Assembly: GCA_040954595.2 (NCBI GenBank)
Contig: CM082580.2
Span: 10,788,001-10,852,000 of the forward strand
DNA: 64,000 nt
DNA from: Balanoglossus misakiensis
Lineage: Eukaryota; Hemichordata
Direction: 5' to 3'
The translations under genes and the position numbers were made by a program. Below, in pieces: positions 39,296 through 54,279 of this stretch; position 1 is the first letter of the stretch; every line of letters starts with the position of its first letter. The notes beneath the pieces are model-generated. The model saw only the letters and a list, made by a program, of their open reading frames with translations, was not told the origin of the DNA and made no database searches.

Positions 39296-42130
39296 CTTGA
39301 CTGGTGTTCACACTCCACCAATGGATATCATCGGAGCGAGAAGAGATTGCAAAAAAAAGGGGGGGACTGCAGAAAGAAGAGCGTTGAGATTTCTTCCACT
39401 ATGGATTGGATACCCACTCCCTTAGTAGAAGGCTAACACAACTCCACGCATTCAAGAACCCGCGCGCTGGCCTCTCTCATTATACGGTGCCTGCAATAAA
39501 CAAAAACAAATGACACATGGTTGAAATGGAGAGAATGCTATAGTGATTATTTCCAAATTTATTCTCATTCTCATTTTGTACTATAAACCACCGTTGGAAG
39601 CAGCTGCACTTTTAACAACTTTGAATGTTCAAAGGTCACTACATAAAGTTCATATGTCACAAATTCACACAATGTCCAAAATTCAACGAAATCTCTGAAG
39701 TATGATTGAACTAGGATTCACAGACAGACAGACAGATGGATTGATAGATAGATATCATTCTTTAAGCCCCCCCCCCCCCCCCACCACATTGATGGGAATG
39801 ACTACTTTTAACAGTAAATCAATGTTCCCTCTACACCATGAAGGCGCACAACACATCATGAAAAACACTGCTGCAGATGGCATATGACGTGACCTATATA
39901 ACCACACTTTTCGTCATCGGATCCACCCCCTGCATCAAAGCTATGCCCACGCACATTTACTTCTTCTGTGGGTGTAGTACATGTATGTGCCTTTGCTGGA
40001 GACCTAAAGCATAGGTTTTCATGTTTAAGTATTGAATGCTAACATTTTGAACATAGATCCAGCAATCAAAGATTCATATTGGCAGATAGACTCTACATGA
40101 TTAATACAAAATCTTATACCACCCCTGCAGATGCAAAATCAACTCAAACCAACTCGACTAACTCAAGATACCCATCATGATTTTACCACTCCCCCACATT
40201 TTGTTGTGTTAGGGTCAAGCCATACCATTTTAACACAATGATGTGATTGCTCAATAGAGTGGGAAAAAGGTTAAAGGTAGAAAACGCAATGTCCTACTTA
40301 CATGAATCTCAATCTTTCATTTTAAAACAAAACAGACCTATCTTTGCCTTTCAAAAAAACGGCTTCCTTTGGAAAAGTAAGAAAAGGTCTTCAGATATCT
40401 ACACCTATATCCTTATTAATCTCAATACCAGAAGCTTCTCTACGACTGGTATTCTCTGTTCTCAATGGTTTGGTTGGATAATGTTGCAGAGTATGTATTC
40501 AAGGCAGCCATCTTGTTGACCTTTGACCTCCATTAACTGTTCATAAATCACAACCTGATTCACAGCCTCAGCATCTTAATACCAATGTTTCCCTAACAAT
40601 GTATTCATGCAAATAGGATAGCACATGCACACGCAACCATTTCTACATAAGTCAATTTCCCAGTGTAAACATCATTTTTTTCTGAACACTCTTCTAAAAT
40701 GTTCAATATATAAATAGAAAGAGCCAATGGAATTTTGATCATCTGTCGTGAAATTGGTGATATTCTGCTGAATAAATTACAGCACTTTGACTCACTTCGC
40801 CGTATGTTATATTTACCGTATTGAATTATACGATGTGTGTGGAGAAACATCCCACAGCAACCTCGCCCACTACAGTTCCAACGATCCAAAAAGGAAGAAA
40901 AATCAGAGCGTGTCAACGAAACCGAGACAACGAAGGGATGACTGTTTCACCTTCACCTGCCATGCATACCAATAACGCATGCATATCAGGGTCAATCACC
41001 TTTCAGTGAAACCGTACTGCCATGACCACAAATGCACTTTGCTGGGAAATTATGTCACGAAACACGACACCCCTAATCTGATATCATACCACAGGAATAT
41101 CAGGGGTGCATTCTTTGTAAATGAATATGAATTTCATCAGAATTTCTGGTTTTATTTTTACCAATAAGCCATCAAAATTTCTCGTATGTGATTGTGAATT
41201 TTTTTTTATCAGTAAATCTACTTACACTGTCTGTGGCTATGGAAGCAGACCAAGGGAATGTGACGTACGATTGAAGATAACTTAGTACATTCCGACAGAC
41301 AATGCAACAATATCAATGAAATAAAATTATCGCAGAGGTATTACACAATCACCAGAGGGAAAATTTGCACACGCAATGATCTCATTAATAATAAGGGGAA
41401 AAAGTAGTTTGACCTGCCTTAAGAGAATTAGTCATTGAGGGCCTGCCTTAATTATGAAATTTATGTGGCAGGCAATTGAATTGTTTGATAAGATAAAATT
41501 CATCAGAGAAGAAGACAAAGAGAGTATATCCATGTACGATTATGTCGGAATCTGGAATTGAGAGGACGCAGGTTAAAAGGTTGTCACCAATCAGATCTGT
41601 ACAAATACACACAAGACAATCCGTACACAATTTTATCATCAACATTCTTGCTCTTAGAACCTCTGACATCCAAATGCCGTACTTCTTATAACAAAGCAGT
41701 TGACCAAATACCCAACATTTCTCGCAATGCAGCAAATAGAAGCCTTTTCCGAAATGTATTGCGCATATAGCTATTGAGCCTATTCCATTCAGTGTTGAAC
41801 AAGCATTCTTCTGATCTCAAACCAACACGGAAGAAAAGGCACCGGGCACAGAGATACGAAACGGGAAGCTGAGCTGGGAATCATGGGCCAGTCGTCAATG
41901 TGTCATGTCACTCACTGCACTGTGTTGTATGAGTTATGGCAGTTATAGTACTTTGTGAGCACATTGTGACACCTGTATAACCAGGGCACCCACAACATTG
42001 TTCTTTTGTTTTGCTCATCCAGGGGCTTTTAAAAACTGACTGACTGATACACATTAACTGTCAGGACTATTGTCCTTATGTGTGTTTTTATTATAGTCAT
42101 CACCAGGTACCCCTGTTCTCTCCAGGCCTG

Positions 42131-42144
42131 GTTGCTATGGCGAC
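42131..42144 (-). promoter_or_regulatory. Consensus RFX X-box upstream of SHOC2
   Basis: The minus strand reads GTCGCCATAGCAAC, a full match to the X-box consensus, 2.8 kb upstream of the SHOC2 start codon. No neighbouring ciliary gene was recognised. Confidence 0.3.
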
Positions 42145-44835
42145 TAATATCTCAGAATAATTTTTTTTCAAGTGCAGGTTACAGGGCCCACAACTCAGCA
42201 CAGTGTTCTCCCTGCAGCAATCAAATCACCATCCTTTTCATTTCGGGAAAACAATAGAAACTGATCAATAGAACAACTAATTTCATTATTGCAGTGTTAT
42301 GCAATGGGTATAATTGGAAACTCTTGGGCAGAGCACACAGTGCCAATTTGCAAGTGGCTCTAACCAATAAAATAACGTGCAATGAAATCTTTATTTACAC
42401 ATTGTATATTTCACCATTCTTGACTCTTTTCCTTTCTTCACAAAATGCGACAAAGTGCAAACAGGTCATCACTGAACTGTGCCTATTTTATGTACTATCC
42501 TAAAACTTCTGTATGGATGGAATAATGACATGACAACATTTATAACTTCGTGCAAAAATTGCTAATCTCAGATCGGCAGATGAACTTGTCTGCATGATAT
42601 ACATGTATATGTGAACTGCAGTAGAATTATTATGGTTACACTGAAATGAGCAACAGAGGGCGCTGTTTGAGAGCAGATTAACAAAATGTATTTGGCGTAA
42701 TTTAAAAAGATTGTGTTCTCGGTATATATCCTCACTGTCTCACTCTCAAAGAGATGCTATCATTATACATAGAATAACTTGTTCAGAGTTGGAATGCAAT
42801 GAATCAGTAAAGGCAAGCCATACGAGATCATGAGAGTGTAGGAAAAACAAAGTCACTATGTTGGTTAATGCTTCACCTGAGCAAAAAGCCATCAACTGCG
42901 TCATATGCGTACATGTATGTTTACCTGAACTTGAACTCATGCCAAAATCTTCTGCTTCATTATGGGGGCCAAATGCAAAAACAACTGACCTGTAGTAACT
43001 TTAATGTGTTGGGCGAGATCTAGTGGTATTTCTTTTATTCTGAAGAGGTTTAACGGTGACACTGAAACACCCAGGAAAACACAATGGCAACAATCGTGAC
43101 ATTCAAAAACATCATGAGCAGGTACAATGAAAACAGACAGGTCATGGTCATGTAATTCCTGCGTTAGGAGAATCATGTAAACTCTGACTGCTGGGATATT
43201 TCTTTCCACTTACTCCCCCACCCCCTTTCAATGACATCCAAGAGGATGGTCATTGTTCTTTTGATTACATACATCATAACATGTACTGCCTATTGTTCGC
43301 AATCTGCAATTTTAAAATTTCTGTTCAATACCTCTGTTTGTGTTGTTACCATCACAATAGCTTCCCAGTACATGAATTACATATTTCAACAGATGTGCAT
43401 TGCGTGTTGATCCACTGTTTTGATTGTCCTCAAAACATATCAATTCACTGTATTGATTGTACAAAAAGGCCGTTTTTGACGAATGTGACTGGAAAGAGAA
43501 AACTGACAAATTTTCTTCCAACTTATGAAAATAACGCTGCCCATTGTCTAAATATGTACATGAACAACTCAAGTTTACTTAGACACAAAATTGTCTGTTG
43601 TATTTCGTAGGATAAAACACTGCTGGAAAGAAGGATTGACAAACGATGTCACTGACAACTTTTTGACACAAATTGGTGATATGTGCCTGCAATTTGCATA
43701 TTCGCTTTCAATGGGCTGTCATCTCTGGGTGTCATCATAGCAAACAAGATTTACAAGCGAGCCAGATCGAGTGAAACTTTGCACAAGACTGTGACAATTT
43801 AAGAGAAACACACCTCCTCAGATCTTTAGAAGCTTTTCTGACAATCGGAGGGCAACTTAGTAGATTTCACTGAAATTAACAAGCGCAAATTATACCACTG
43901 CTTTTCCACAACGATTTTCCTTGTTTCATAACGACAGAAGCAGATCAGGATACTGGATAATATTAATCAGTTGTAAGTTCCTCTTATGTTTAGATCGTAT
44001 TGACCGAATCAAAGTGGAAGATCGCCAAAAAGCCGCATTATGTAGATTGTACTGGTATACCCCCTCGTCTAATAAGTTGCCTGTAGGTTGTCTGATTTGT
44101 GCAAACATTGCAACTCCGGGGTGCACAAACGCTGTTTAGCAACTGTCAAGGATATAATAAATAACAGCAATGACAGTTCTGTTAATGTTTGCTGTGCAGG
44201 GAGTTACACCCAACATGCCTGCAAAGTGACCCACGACACAGCATTCATTGTTGTGCTGCGTGTGCATCCCCTGTTTCGGATTTTGCAACATTTCGCCGAA
44301 CAGGGCTTCAGCATACGGCAAACTGCAGAACGAACGACCTTGAGCTGATGAGAAGTGTTTTTTTTTCATTCATAGTCACGAAGGCAGGGCCATTTAAACT
44401 GATGCAAACGCTGCTCGCACTGTCCCGCGATGCACAAGGCGAATCTGCCGTGACTTCTAACTGCAACGCTCTTATTTTTGCCATCAAAAGTGACTAGATC
44501 GGCATCGGCGACTGAGATCGCCGTCATTCAATAACAGTAACACGACACAGCTCTCAGTGGCCTTGTGCACAAAGATCACCACCGCTCACAGATCTGATCA
44601 TATCTCATATTTTGAGCGTACAATTCGCATCACCTACCCCGATCTTGTTGCTGCACGGTCGATAATTATATATTCTTCACGCTGCAGCTTGTAAAGTCTG
44701 CACAACGAGCTCACAAAGGGCAGATTTCCACCAAAACCGGGCGTTTTCCAAGAACGACAATAACTGCTTTTCGCATCAGGAAATGGAGCTCGGAAATGTG
44801 CGCAAAACCATTGCGCAGTTTCAATAAAGATGGCA

Positions 44836-44843
44836 TGACGTCA
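44836..44843. promoter_or_regulatory. Palindromic CRE, candidate promoter
   Basis: TGACGTCA preceded by AAAGATGGCA. A CRE next to a YY1-like GATGGC element is a common CpG-poor housekeeping promoter arrangement. The minus strand beyond it contains donor-like GG|GTAGGTGA, so this could be the SHOC2 start. Inference only. Confidence 0.25.
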
Positions 44844-45834
44844 TGGTAAAAGGTCAGTAGAGGTCAAATAGATGTGAAATGATTCATCCCAGATACGAAC
44901 AATTTGAATCACTGTGGTCGCATAACAAAAAAAAACACCCAGAAACAACGCAGTTGAGAAGTAAATCCTTAAATTCGCAGCCTGTACTCGCGAATCACAT
45001 TCTGTGGGTATCTATATTACAATTATAATTGTACCCGTTATTAAACAAAAATATAAAAAAAAGTCTTGGACACGTTGGCTATAGGTCTTCTTAAAATCGT
45101 TTATGTCATGTGCCAAGTACTTTTTCAAAGAATGAAATAGGGTCGCGATTTTTTTCTTTCTTACTGGCATTTCCAAAGAGCAAAAGATAAACTTTAACAA
45201 AGACATCAGTATCACTAAAGCGGATAATATGGTGATCCTACCTGTCTGTCTCAGTGTATGATGATGGTCAGTGCCGAAGACAATCACATAGCCAAAGTAC
45301 CGTTATCTATCAACATAAAATGTTACGACAGTGTTAATATTGTCGCACTTTTGAAAAGATTTACTGGTGGTAATTGTTTCGCAACGATTCATCACAACTG
45401 CTTAAGGTCACGACCTCTGCCACTAATCGATAACACTTTGTATTCGTGGCATCGGCTTTGTCTTACTCACGGACACGGTGACCTCGTGTTGAACCTCGTG
45501 GCGTCAACAACAAAAATCGAAAAACGATTCATTTATCATAAATATGCTTTACGTGTGGACTGACAACATGCCTTTGCATGATGAAACATTCTGCTTGTAC
45601 TGACTTTTGCCGACAAATGTTTGCATCTGCCATGTGAGGTTTCATCGACTGAATCATCCTCTGCGTGATTCAATGTTTTTCTGCCGAAACCTGTTAATTT
45701 CCTTCAAATGAGAAATACCGTAGTATTCTGTAAATGTAGGTCGCATTGTTTAGCCAAGATTGAATTCTAAAAGGCGAAAGAGGTCAGCCTGTCCAAAGCT
45801 AAAATAAACCGTATAGGGAATCACCTATTGTTCG

Positions 45835-46075
45835 TTTCTGGGACCGCTTTATTTTCTGACCCTTTTTCCGATGTTTTTTTTCTCGTTAACATTACCAAAA
45901 GCTATGTATGTTAACTCCAATATATAAGGTGTTAGGCAACTATATCGAAAATTAATTTTCTAGTATACTTGTGTGCAGAAATCGGTCATTTGCATCGCTG
46001 TTTGATTTACACTGAAACAAACACATTTTGCGGGCTTTTCTGGGACCGCTTTATTTTCTAACCCTTTTTTCGATG
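45835..46075. repeat. Direct repeat pair of about 39 bp
   Basis: TTTCTGGGACCGCTTTATTT at 45835 recurs at 46037, and the similarity continues through a CCCTTTTT.CGATGT segment (copies 45835-45873 and 46037-46075, a few mismatches). Confidence 0.75.
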
Positions 46076-46236
46076 TACTTTAGAACAAACCAAACAATAT
46101 TATTTCAAAACCATTGTCCACGTTCAATCCACGTGAGAAAGAGTGCAGCTTTGCATAGCGCCACCACAAATACACACAAAAACGTAAGCAGTTTATATTA
46201 TAATGTTGGTGGCGATCTCGTACAGCGTTAGTCTCT

Positions 46237-46288
46237 GTTACCCAGACGCCTTTGCTTCTTTCGAAAGAAGCAAAGGCGTCTGGGTAAC
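46237..46288. repeat. 52-bp perfect palindrome without spacer
   Basis: The left arm begins GTTACCCAGACGCC and continues TTTGCTTCTTTC; the right arm is its exact reverse complement, with the centre at TC|GA. It sits 530 bp upstream of the U1A start codon. Confidence 0.9.
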
Positions 46289-46818
46289 CAACGCGCAGTA
46301 CCAACGTTGGATCGGAGGCTGTTGTTATCGAGCTTGTAAGTTGTATCCTTAATTTTACGAACCATCCGACGATACCGACGGTATTTATTAGTGGCTTCGT
46401 ATATTCTATACACTTGGTTTTTTATCAAAGCATTTTTTCTAGTCTGAGTTTTCGATAATGCCCTCACTTTCACTCGATCTACCGACGCTTGGCGTGTGTG
46501 TTTGTTTCACACAAAATGGCGGCCACCATGAAGCCGTAGCAGAGTTTGGGTCTACCACAAGAAACGTTTCCAGTTCCATCATTTGGGCTTCGCGATTGAT
46601 TTGAGGGCCTCTGCAGGCTGTGGACAGTGGTGTTGCCCATAATTACTAAAATGTTGGACTGATTTACACTAAGTTTCTCACTACAAGTCTGATGATCAGT
46701 GTGGGGCTTTGTTTGCACCAAGCGATGCATGCACATGTATGTATGTATGTATGTATTCCAGCGTGGTTATAAATACCTTGACTCAATATTTCAGTTACAT
46801 ACACTATACAGCTGAGCC

Positions 46819-48404
46819 ATGGAGAATCGTCCAAACAACACCATATACATCAACAACCTCAACGAGAAGATAAAGAAGGATGGTATGTACTATTCCCTGC
46901 TTGTTTTCATTATGATCCCACCTTTACATGATGAAGGAATTTACAATCCTATATTTTACTCAGGAATACATGTAGATCCCAATGGTCTGTTCTTGGCATA
47001 GCATCTGTTAAGAAATGATTGATGCGTGTGACTGCTACTGTGAAATCCTTGTTCAATTATTTTCGTTCATTTCATGCAGAGTTGAAGAAGTCCCTGTACG
47101 CCATCTTTTCTCAGTTTGGTCAGATTATGGACATTGTGGCCATGAAGACGCTCAAGATGAGGGGTCAGGCATTTGTCATCTTCAAGGAAATCGGCAGCGC
47201 AACAAACGCCCTCAGATCCATGCAGGGTTTCCCGTTCTACGACAAACCAATGGTAAGTGTATTATTGGCTGCCTAAAAATGCAAATTCCCAATGTATCTG
47301 CGTCACTTGGGTATCTCTTTGAGTTGATTTTCCGTGGTCAGTTCTGCCGTTAATTGTTTATATCATTGTCTCAACTTACAGAGGATAGCTTATTCAAAGA
47401 CAGACTCTGACCTCATAGCAAAGGCGAAGGGTACATACGTGGAAAGAAAGCGGGAGAAGAAGAAGGCCGAGGAAAAGCCAAGCAAAGGTAAGATTATCTA
47501 TCCTCGGTTTATTAGTTCTTATTGGTGTGACTGTCTTTGTTGTATGAATGTGGCATTGGTAACGTTGTTTTAACTCCTTGCAGTAATCCCGAACAAGAAG
47601 CCCAAACAGACGCCACCAACCGCAGGGCCGCCCGGTGGTATGCCGGGCCAGCAACCGGGAATGCCGGGACAGATGCCCGGAATGGGCCAACCTGGCATGC
47701 CGGGAATGCCACCTATGATGGCACAACCACCACCAATGCAGCAAGGTAAGGAAGGAGGTGATCGCAGTACCGAGGCAGGTCATGTGATGACATGATCTTG
47801 ATAGACTGACATGATGCAGGATTATACGACTGATTATTGCTCATAGGAGGCAACATGCTTTGGAATCATATCTCAGTGCTTATGTGCGCACATACACACA
47901 CACACACTCACTCACACTCAACTACTCAATTCCCCACCACCCTAACACTCTTTTTCCCCCACATATTTGTTACAGCACCAGGAGGACAACCACTGCAGGA
48001 GCAGCCACCGAACAACATCCTCTTTTTAACCAATCTGCCGGAAGAAACCAATGAAACGATGTTACAGATGTTATTCAATCAGTAAGTTAAAGCATTTCAC
48101 TTGTCGAACACAACCTTGTATGTTATTGAAATTGATCGCTGATTGGTTGGTAATAGGTAGTAGTCATGATGTAAGGTCTGTGTAAACATGGAAGGTTTTG
48201 ATGGTTGAGAGCAGAAATAGAATAATTCTCATTTAATTTTGCAGGTTCGTGGGATTCAAAGAAGTTCGTCTGGTGCCAGGTCGTCACGACATCGCTTTTG
48301 TGGAATTCGAAAATGAGACGCAAGCGGGCCTCGCCAAAGATGCTTTACAGGGATTCAAAATAACTCCGACAAACGCCATGAAAATATCATTTGCCAAGAA
48401 ATAA
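46819..48404 (+). CDS. SNRPA: U1 snRNP protein A (SNF, U1A/U2B'' type)
   Basis: Exons 46819-46882, 47080-47252, 47382-47487, 47584-47745, 47976-48081 and 48245-48404 join in frame (256 residues). RRM1 opens [20 protein letters not shown] (RNP2 TIYINNL) and has RNP1 RGQAFVIF, followed by the conserved [19 protein letters not shown] helix. The linker is rich in Pro, Gly, Met ([18 protein letters not shown]). RRM2 ([23 protein letters not shown]) ends AMKISFAKK. The protein binds loop AUUGCACUCC of U1 snRNA stem-loop II in the spliceosome. In vertebrates it also binds AUUGYAC boxes in its own 3' UTR and blocks poly(A) polymerase. The 3' UTR here holds four such boxes, each in a hairpin (listed below). 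In many invertebrates one protein covers both the U1A and U2B'' roles. Confidence 0.97.
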
Positions 48405-48492
48405 CACTGGCATGTGCTTTTTTAGTAGTTTTATCTGGGTTTTATTTTACATTTCAAAATGTTGTTGGACTTCAGAATGGAACTGGTGCCAG

Positions 48493-48865
48493 GTAAGAAA
48501 TGGGTTTGTTTTCGTGGAGATAAAGCCCAGTGATGGTAAGGTGCAGCTGTCTATGTCAGGAAAAACCTAAACATTGATCAGTATAGGAGAAGCACTGTGT
48601 TATGAGGAGATGGACAATCTCAATACATGCTATTTCACTTGTCATGAGCATTGCACCTTGTCTCATGACAAATGTTTGCTGCAGGGAGTTGTTGAAGAAG
48701 AAAAAATCTCTAACTGAGCTCATTATCACAGCTAGTTATACTGGTCGTTCTTGCTTCTGCCCTCAGTGTGCATATGTGATGCTTTCCAGATGTCCACCAA
48801 AACATACTTTGCTCCATTCATAGAATTGTGTGGCATCACCTCATACCTCCCTTTACTCCCTGCAG
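48493..48865 (+). other. Possible 3' UTR intron in U1A mRNA
   Basis: A strong donor (GCCAG|GTAAGA) and a strong acceptor (CCCTTTACTCCCTGCAG) frame this stretch. If used, hairpin 1 would be removed and hairpins 2-4 kept, and the long gap between them would close. Usage cannot be judged from sequence. Confidence 0.3.
48639..48671 (+). promoter_or_regulatory. U1A-binding hairpin 1 (U1 SL-II mimic)
   Basis: The stem is TTGTCATGAG paired with CTCATGACAA, then a closing C-G with one bulged T. The loop is ATTGCACCTT: ten bases starting with the U1A heptamer, as in U1 snRNA stem-loop II. Confidence 0.7.
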
Positions 48866-48928
48866 AAAACATTGATTAGACTCACTGTGAGCATGTTCAT
48901 TCACAGAAACAGATACTACAGTACCCCA

Positions 48929-48960
48929 GTCATAAGCATTGCACAAGGGGGGCTTATGAC
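48929..48960 (+). promoter_or_regulatory. U1A-binding hairpin 2
   Basis: A perfect 9-bp stem, GTCATAAGC with GCTTATGAC, closes with C-G. The 14-base loop starts ATTGCAC. It is a sister of hairpin 1: the third base pair from the top of the shared stem is A-T here and G-C there. Confidence 0.75.
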
Positions 48961-48983
48961 AAAGAACAGTACAATCAGTGTTG

Positions 48984-49011
48984 TGTTAGGACATTGCACT
49001 TGGATCTAACA
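48984..49011 (+). promoter_or_regulatory. U1A-binding hairpin 3
   Basis: Left arm TGTTAGGAC and right arm GATCTAACA pair except for one A-A mismatch, with a G-T wobble and a closing C-G. The loop ATTGCACTTG is exactly ten bases. Confidence 0.65.
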
Positions 49012-49095
49012 TTAGCACTGGGGTCTACACATGGTCAGAGAGCGATACAATATACTTTGTTCTGTTTATAAAGCATTTAATTCAAAACAGTGCAG

Positions 49096-49124
49096 TGTTG
49101 GAACATTGCACCATGGTTCTAACA
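49096..49124 (+). promoter_or_regulatory. U1A-binding hairpin 4
   Basis: Left arm TGTTGGAAC pairs along its full length with GTTCTAACA (one G-T wobble), closing with C-G on the loop ATTGCACCATG. It is a sister of hairpin 3, with sequence changes that keep or improve pairing. Confidence 0.7.
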
Positions 49125-49215
49125 TCAAAGCACTTGTCGGAGATGTTTGTCACATTTGAATAAGATTATGAGACTGGAATTTAAAATGGCTTTTCTTTGA
49201 TTATTTTTTACTTCA

Positions 49216-49221
49216 ATAAAA
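49216..49221 (+). terminator. Poly(A) signal of U1A
   Basis: AATAAA is the only canonical hexamer I find after the stop codon, 92 nt downstream of hairpin 4. All four hairpins therefore lie inside the 3' UTR. Confidence 0.7.
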
Positions 49222-50757
49222 TATTTGTATGGAAACTTTAGAATTTTTTTCACATTCTATTATTTTTTCTCCCTCCCCCTTACATTTGATATTTTTTATT
49301 ACCTGTATGTGTAAAGTTGTGACATTCTTCTGTGCAGAGTTGTGGAATCATTGGCCAATGCTCTTTGCTGTGTAAAACGTTTTTTGTTGTTGATCTTCAA
49401 AACCATGAAAACCGAGTCATGAGGGTGACCTATTGTTCTTGTAAGATTCCAACAAGGTTTGTCGGATATATAAAGTTAACTTCAAAGCCGTTTGAAACCT
49501 GCGCTATTTTGTATAATGCCCGATAAACACATTGAAAATGTAAAAGTAATCGGTACCCATTACGGTACAGCATGGGCACTACGACGTTGGTGTGGTAACG
49601 GCATCGCTGAGGGCGTGTAACGCGCCAGGCTCCCATGACAACTAAGCCATACGCGCGTGAATAAGCGAAAATATGACTTGTGTAGCATTTTCATCTGCGA
49701 ACGCAAATCTATGACTATGATTTCAATTTTGGGGGTTTGGATTTGCCTCGACAGATACCCTGGACCTCCGACGGAGTTACCCACGATGAGAAATATAAAT
49801 CTACCTTTTTTTACCGCTTGCGCTCGTGACTTCAACAGGATGTAGTCGCGCATGCGTGCGCTGAAACTTCTACCGAAGTTTATTAAAGTGAAAGTTGTCT
49901 TAGTGACCGCCCACGACCTACTACCGGCAACTGTCGTAACGTCTCGCGTTTTGTTTTAGTGGGGCGTTTGTGACTGTAGTTTCGTTTTGAGCAGGTACTA
50001 AGGTGGGGTGATCTATTTTAAGTCTTGAGTTGCCTGTTTACATATTTACTTATGAGGACATGTCCGGGTTGAACCTATAAATTTTGAACTGCACGCGGTG
50101 GTTTGTCAGCGCATAAGTGACTGACCAATTGCATAAATGGGAAAGTTCGCTTTGTAAGTCGCTGATACTCCTTGAAAAAAAAAATCAATTCCAGAAAATC
50201 GACCCCAAACGACACATTTAGAAGACCGGGTGACTCTTTTCGTAGAAATGCCTTTGCTGATATCTGCATTCACGAATACCAAAGTGTAACTCCTTTAATA
50301 TAGACCATTGAGCTCCTTGACCTCCTCATACACATGATATAGAGCACCCCTGTCTGACGCAATACAAAAATACCACTTCTCACCCAGTTGCTATTTATGT
50401 CACGAATTCGACAATAACGCGACCATTCATTCATTCTGTAGAATTTAACAATGCATTGTCCTTTCGTATCGGTGTGCCCACGGCACGTGAACGCTGTTGT
50501 TGCCAAGATGATGGTTGTAGATGTGTTGGGGATTTCCATGAATACGCCCCCAGCGACGTCATTGCGCTACATAGACAAATTTCTTAACTTTAGGGATCAT
50601 CACGTGCGTGTTCTGCTGGGACTCTATTATTAGAGTTATTCTGTCATTAACTTCAAAATCACTTTGTGGCAAGGTTATAAATTGAAAATTTCAAATGAGT
50701 ATACTTTAGTAGTCGAAGTTGTTCATTCTGTGAGCTCGCTCGTCACAAAAGAAAACC
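49222..50757. other. Intergenic, U1A to tyrosinase
   Basis: No gene recognised. Open frames on both strands lack protein-like features. The last few hundred bases should contain the tyrosinase promoter. Confidence 0.45.
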
Positions 50758-53956
<3,199 letters not shown>

Positions 53957-54279
53957 CCATAGTAACAAGACGTTATTCAATCGGCAGTTATTGGGGAACT
54001 CTGTGAGTATCTCTGAAACCTGAGGTCTCTCGTTCGTTGAACAGCCGGGAGTTCTTTTTTATGCGAAACTTGTAAACCTCGGTTTACAAGAGTTGTAAAC
54101 CTTGCGAGTTTTTTGTGTGTATATCTATGGCAATATGGGGTGCCTGAACACGAACTTTCTAATCGTGAGTGGGTATAAGACTGGTGACTTTATTAATGCG
54201 ATGCGTCAGTTCAGTGACACGTGTCACTACATAAAGTCAGACTAAAATTCCTGAACAGAATAGACTGCGGCGGAAAGAA
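53957..54279. other. Convergent 3' ends of tyrosinase and oxidase copy A
   Basis: A 320-bp gap between stop codons on opposite strands. AATAAA in the minus direction is at 54194-54189. I find no AATAAA for tyrosinase before the neighbouring stop, so its 3' UTR may overlap the oxidase gene. Confidence 0.4.
54189..54194 (-). terminator. Candidate poly(A) signal of oxidase copy A
   Basis: The minus strand reads AATAAA, about 86 nt past the stop codon. Confidence 0.5.

Larger units (their letters stand above)
39296..46818. other. Long interval between SHOC2 and U1A starts
   Basis: The two flanking genes are divergent. I recognise no coding exon in 7.5 kb. It contains a consensus X-box (42131), a CRE near 44836 with a GATGGC element, a direct repeat (45835/46037), a 52-bp palindrome (46237) and, near 46513, AAAATGGCGGCCACC (YY1-like), a plausible U1A promoter or 5' exon. 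A SHOC2 non-coding first exon may lie anywhere here. Confidence 0.45.

Noticed and set aside
48470-48540. CTGGTGCCAGGT in the U1A 3' UTR resembling part of exon 6, possible duplicated exon
   Set aside because: Only about 11 bases match and the following sequence does not encode an RRM.
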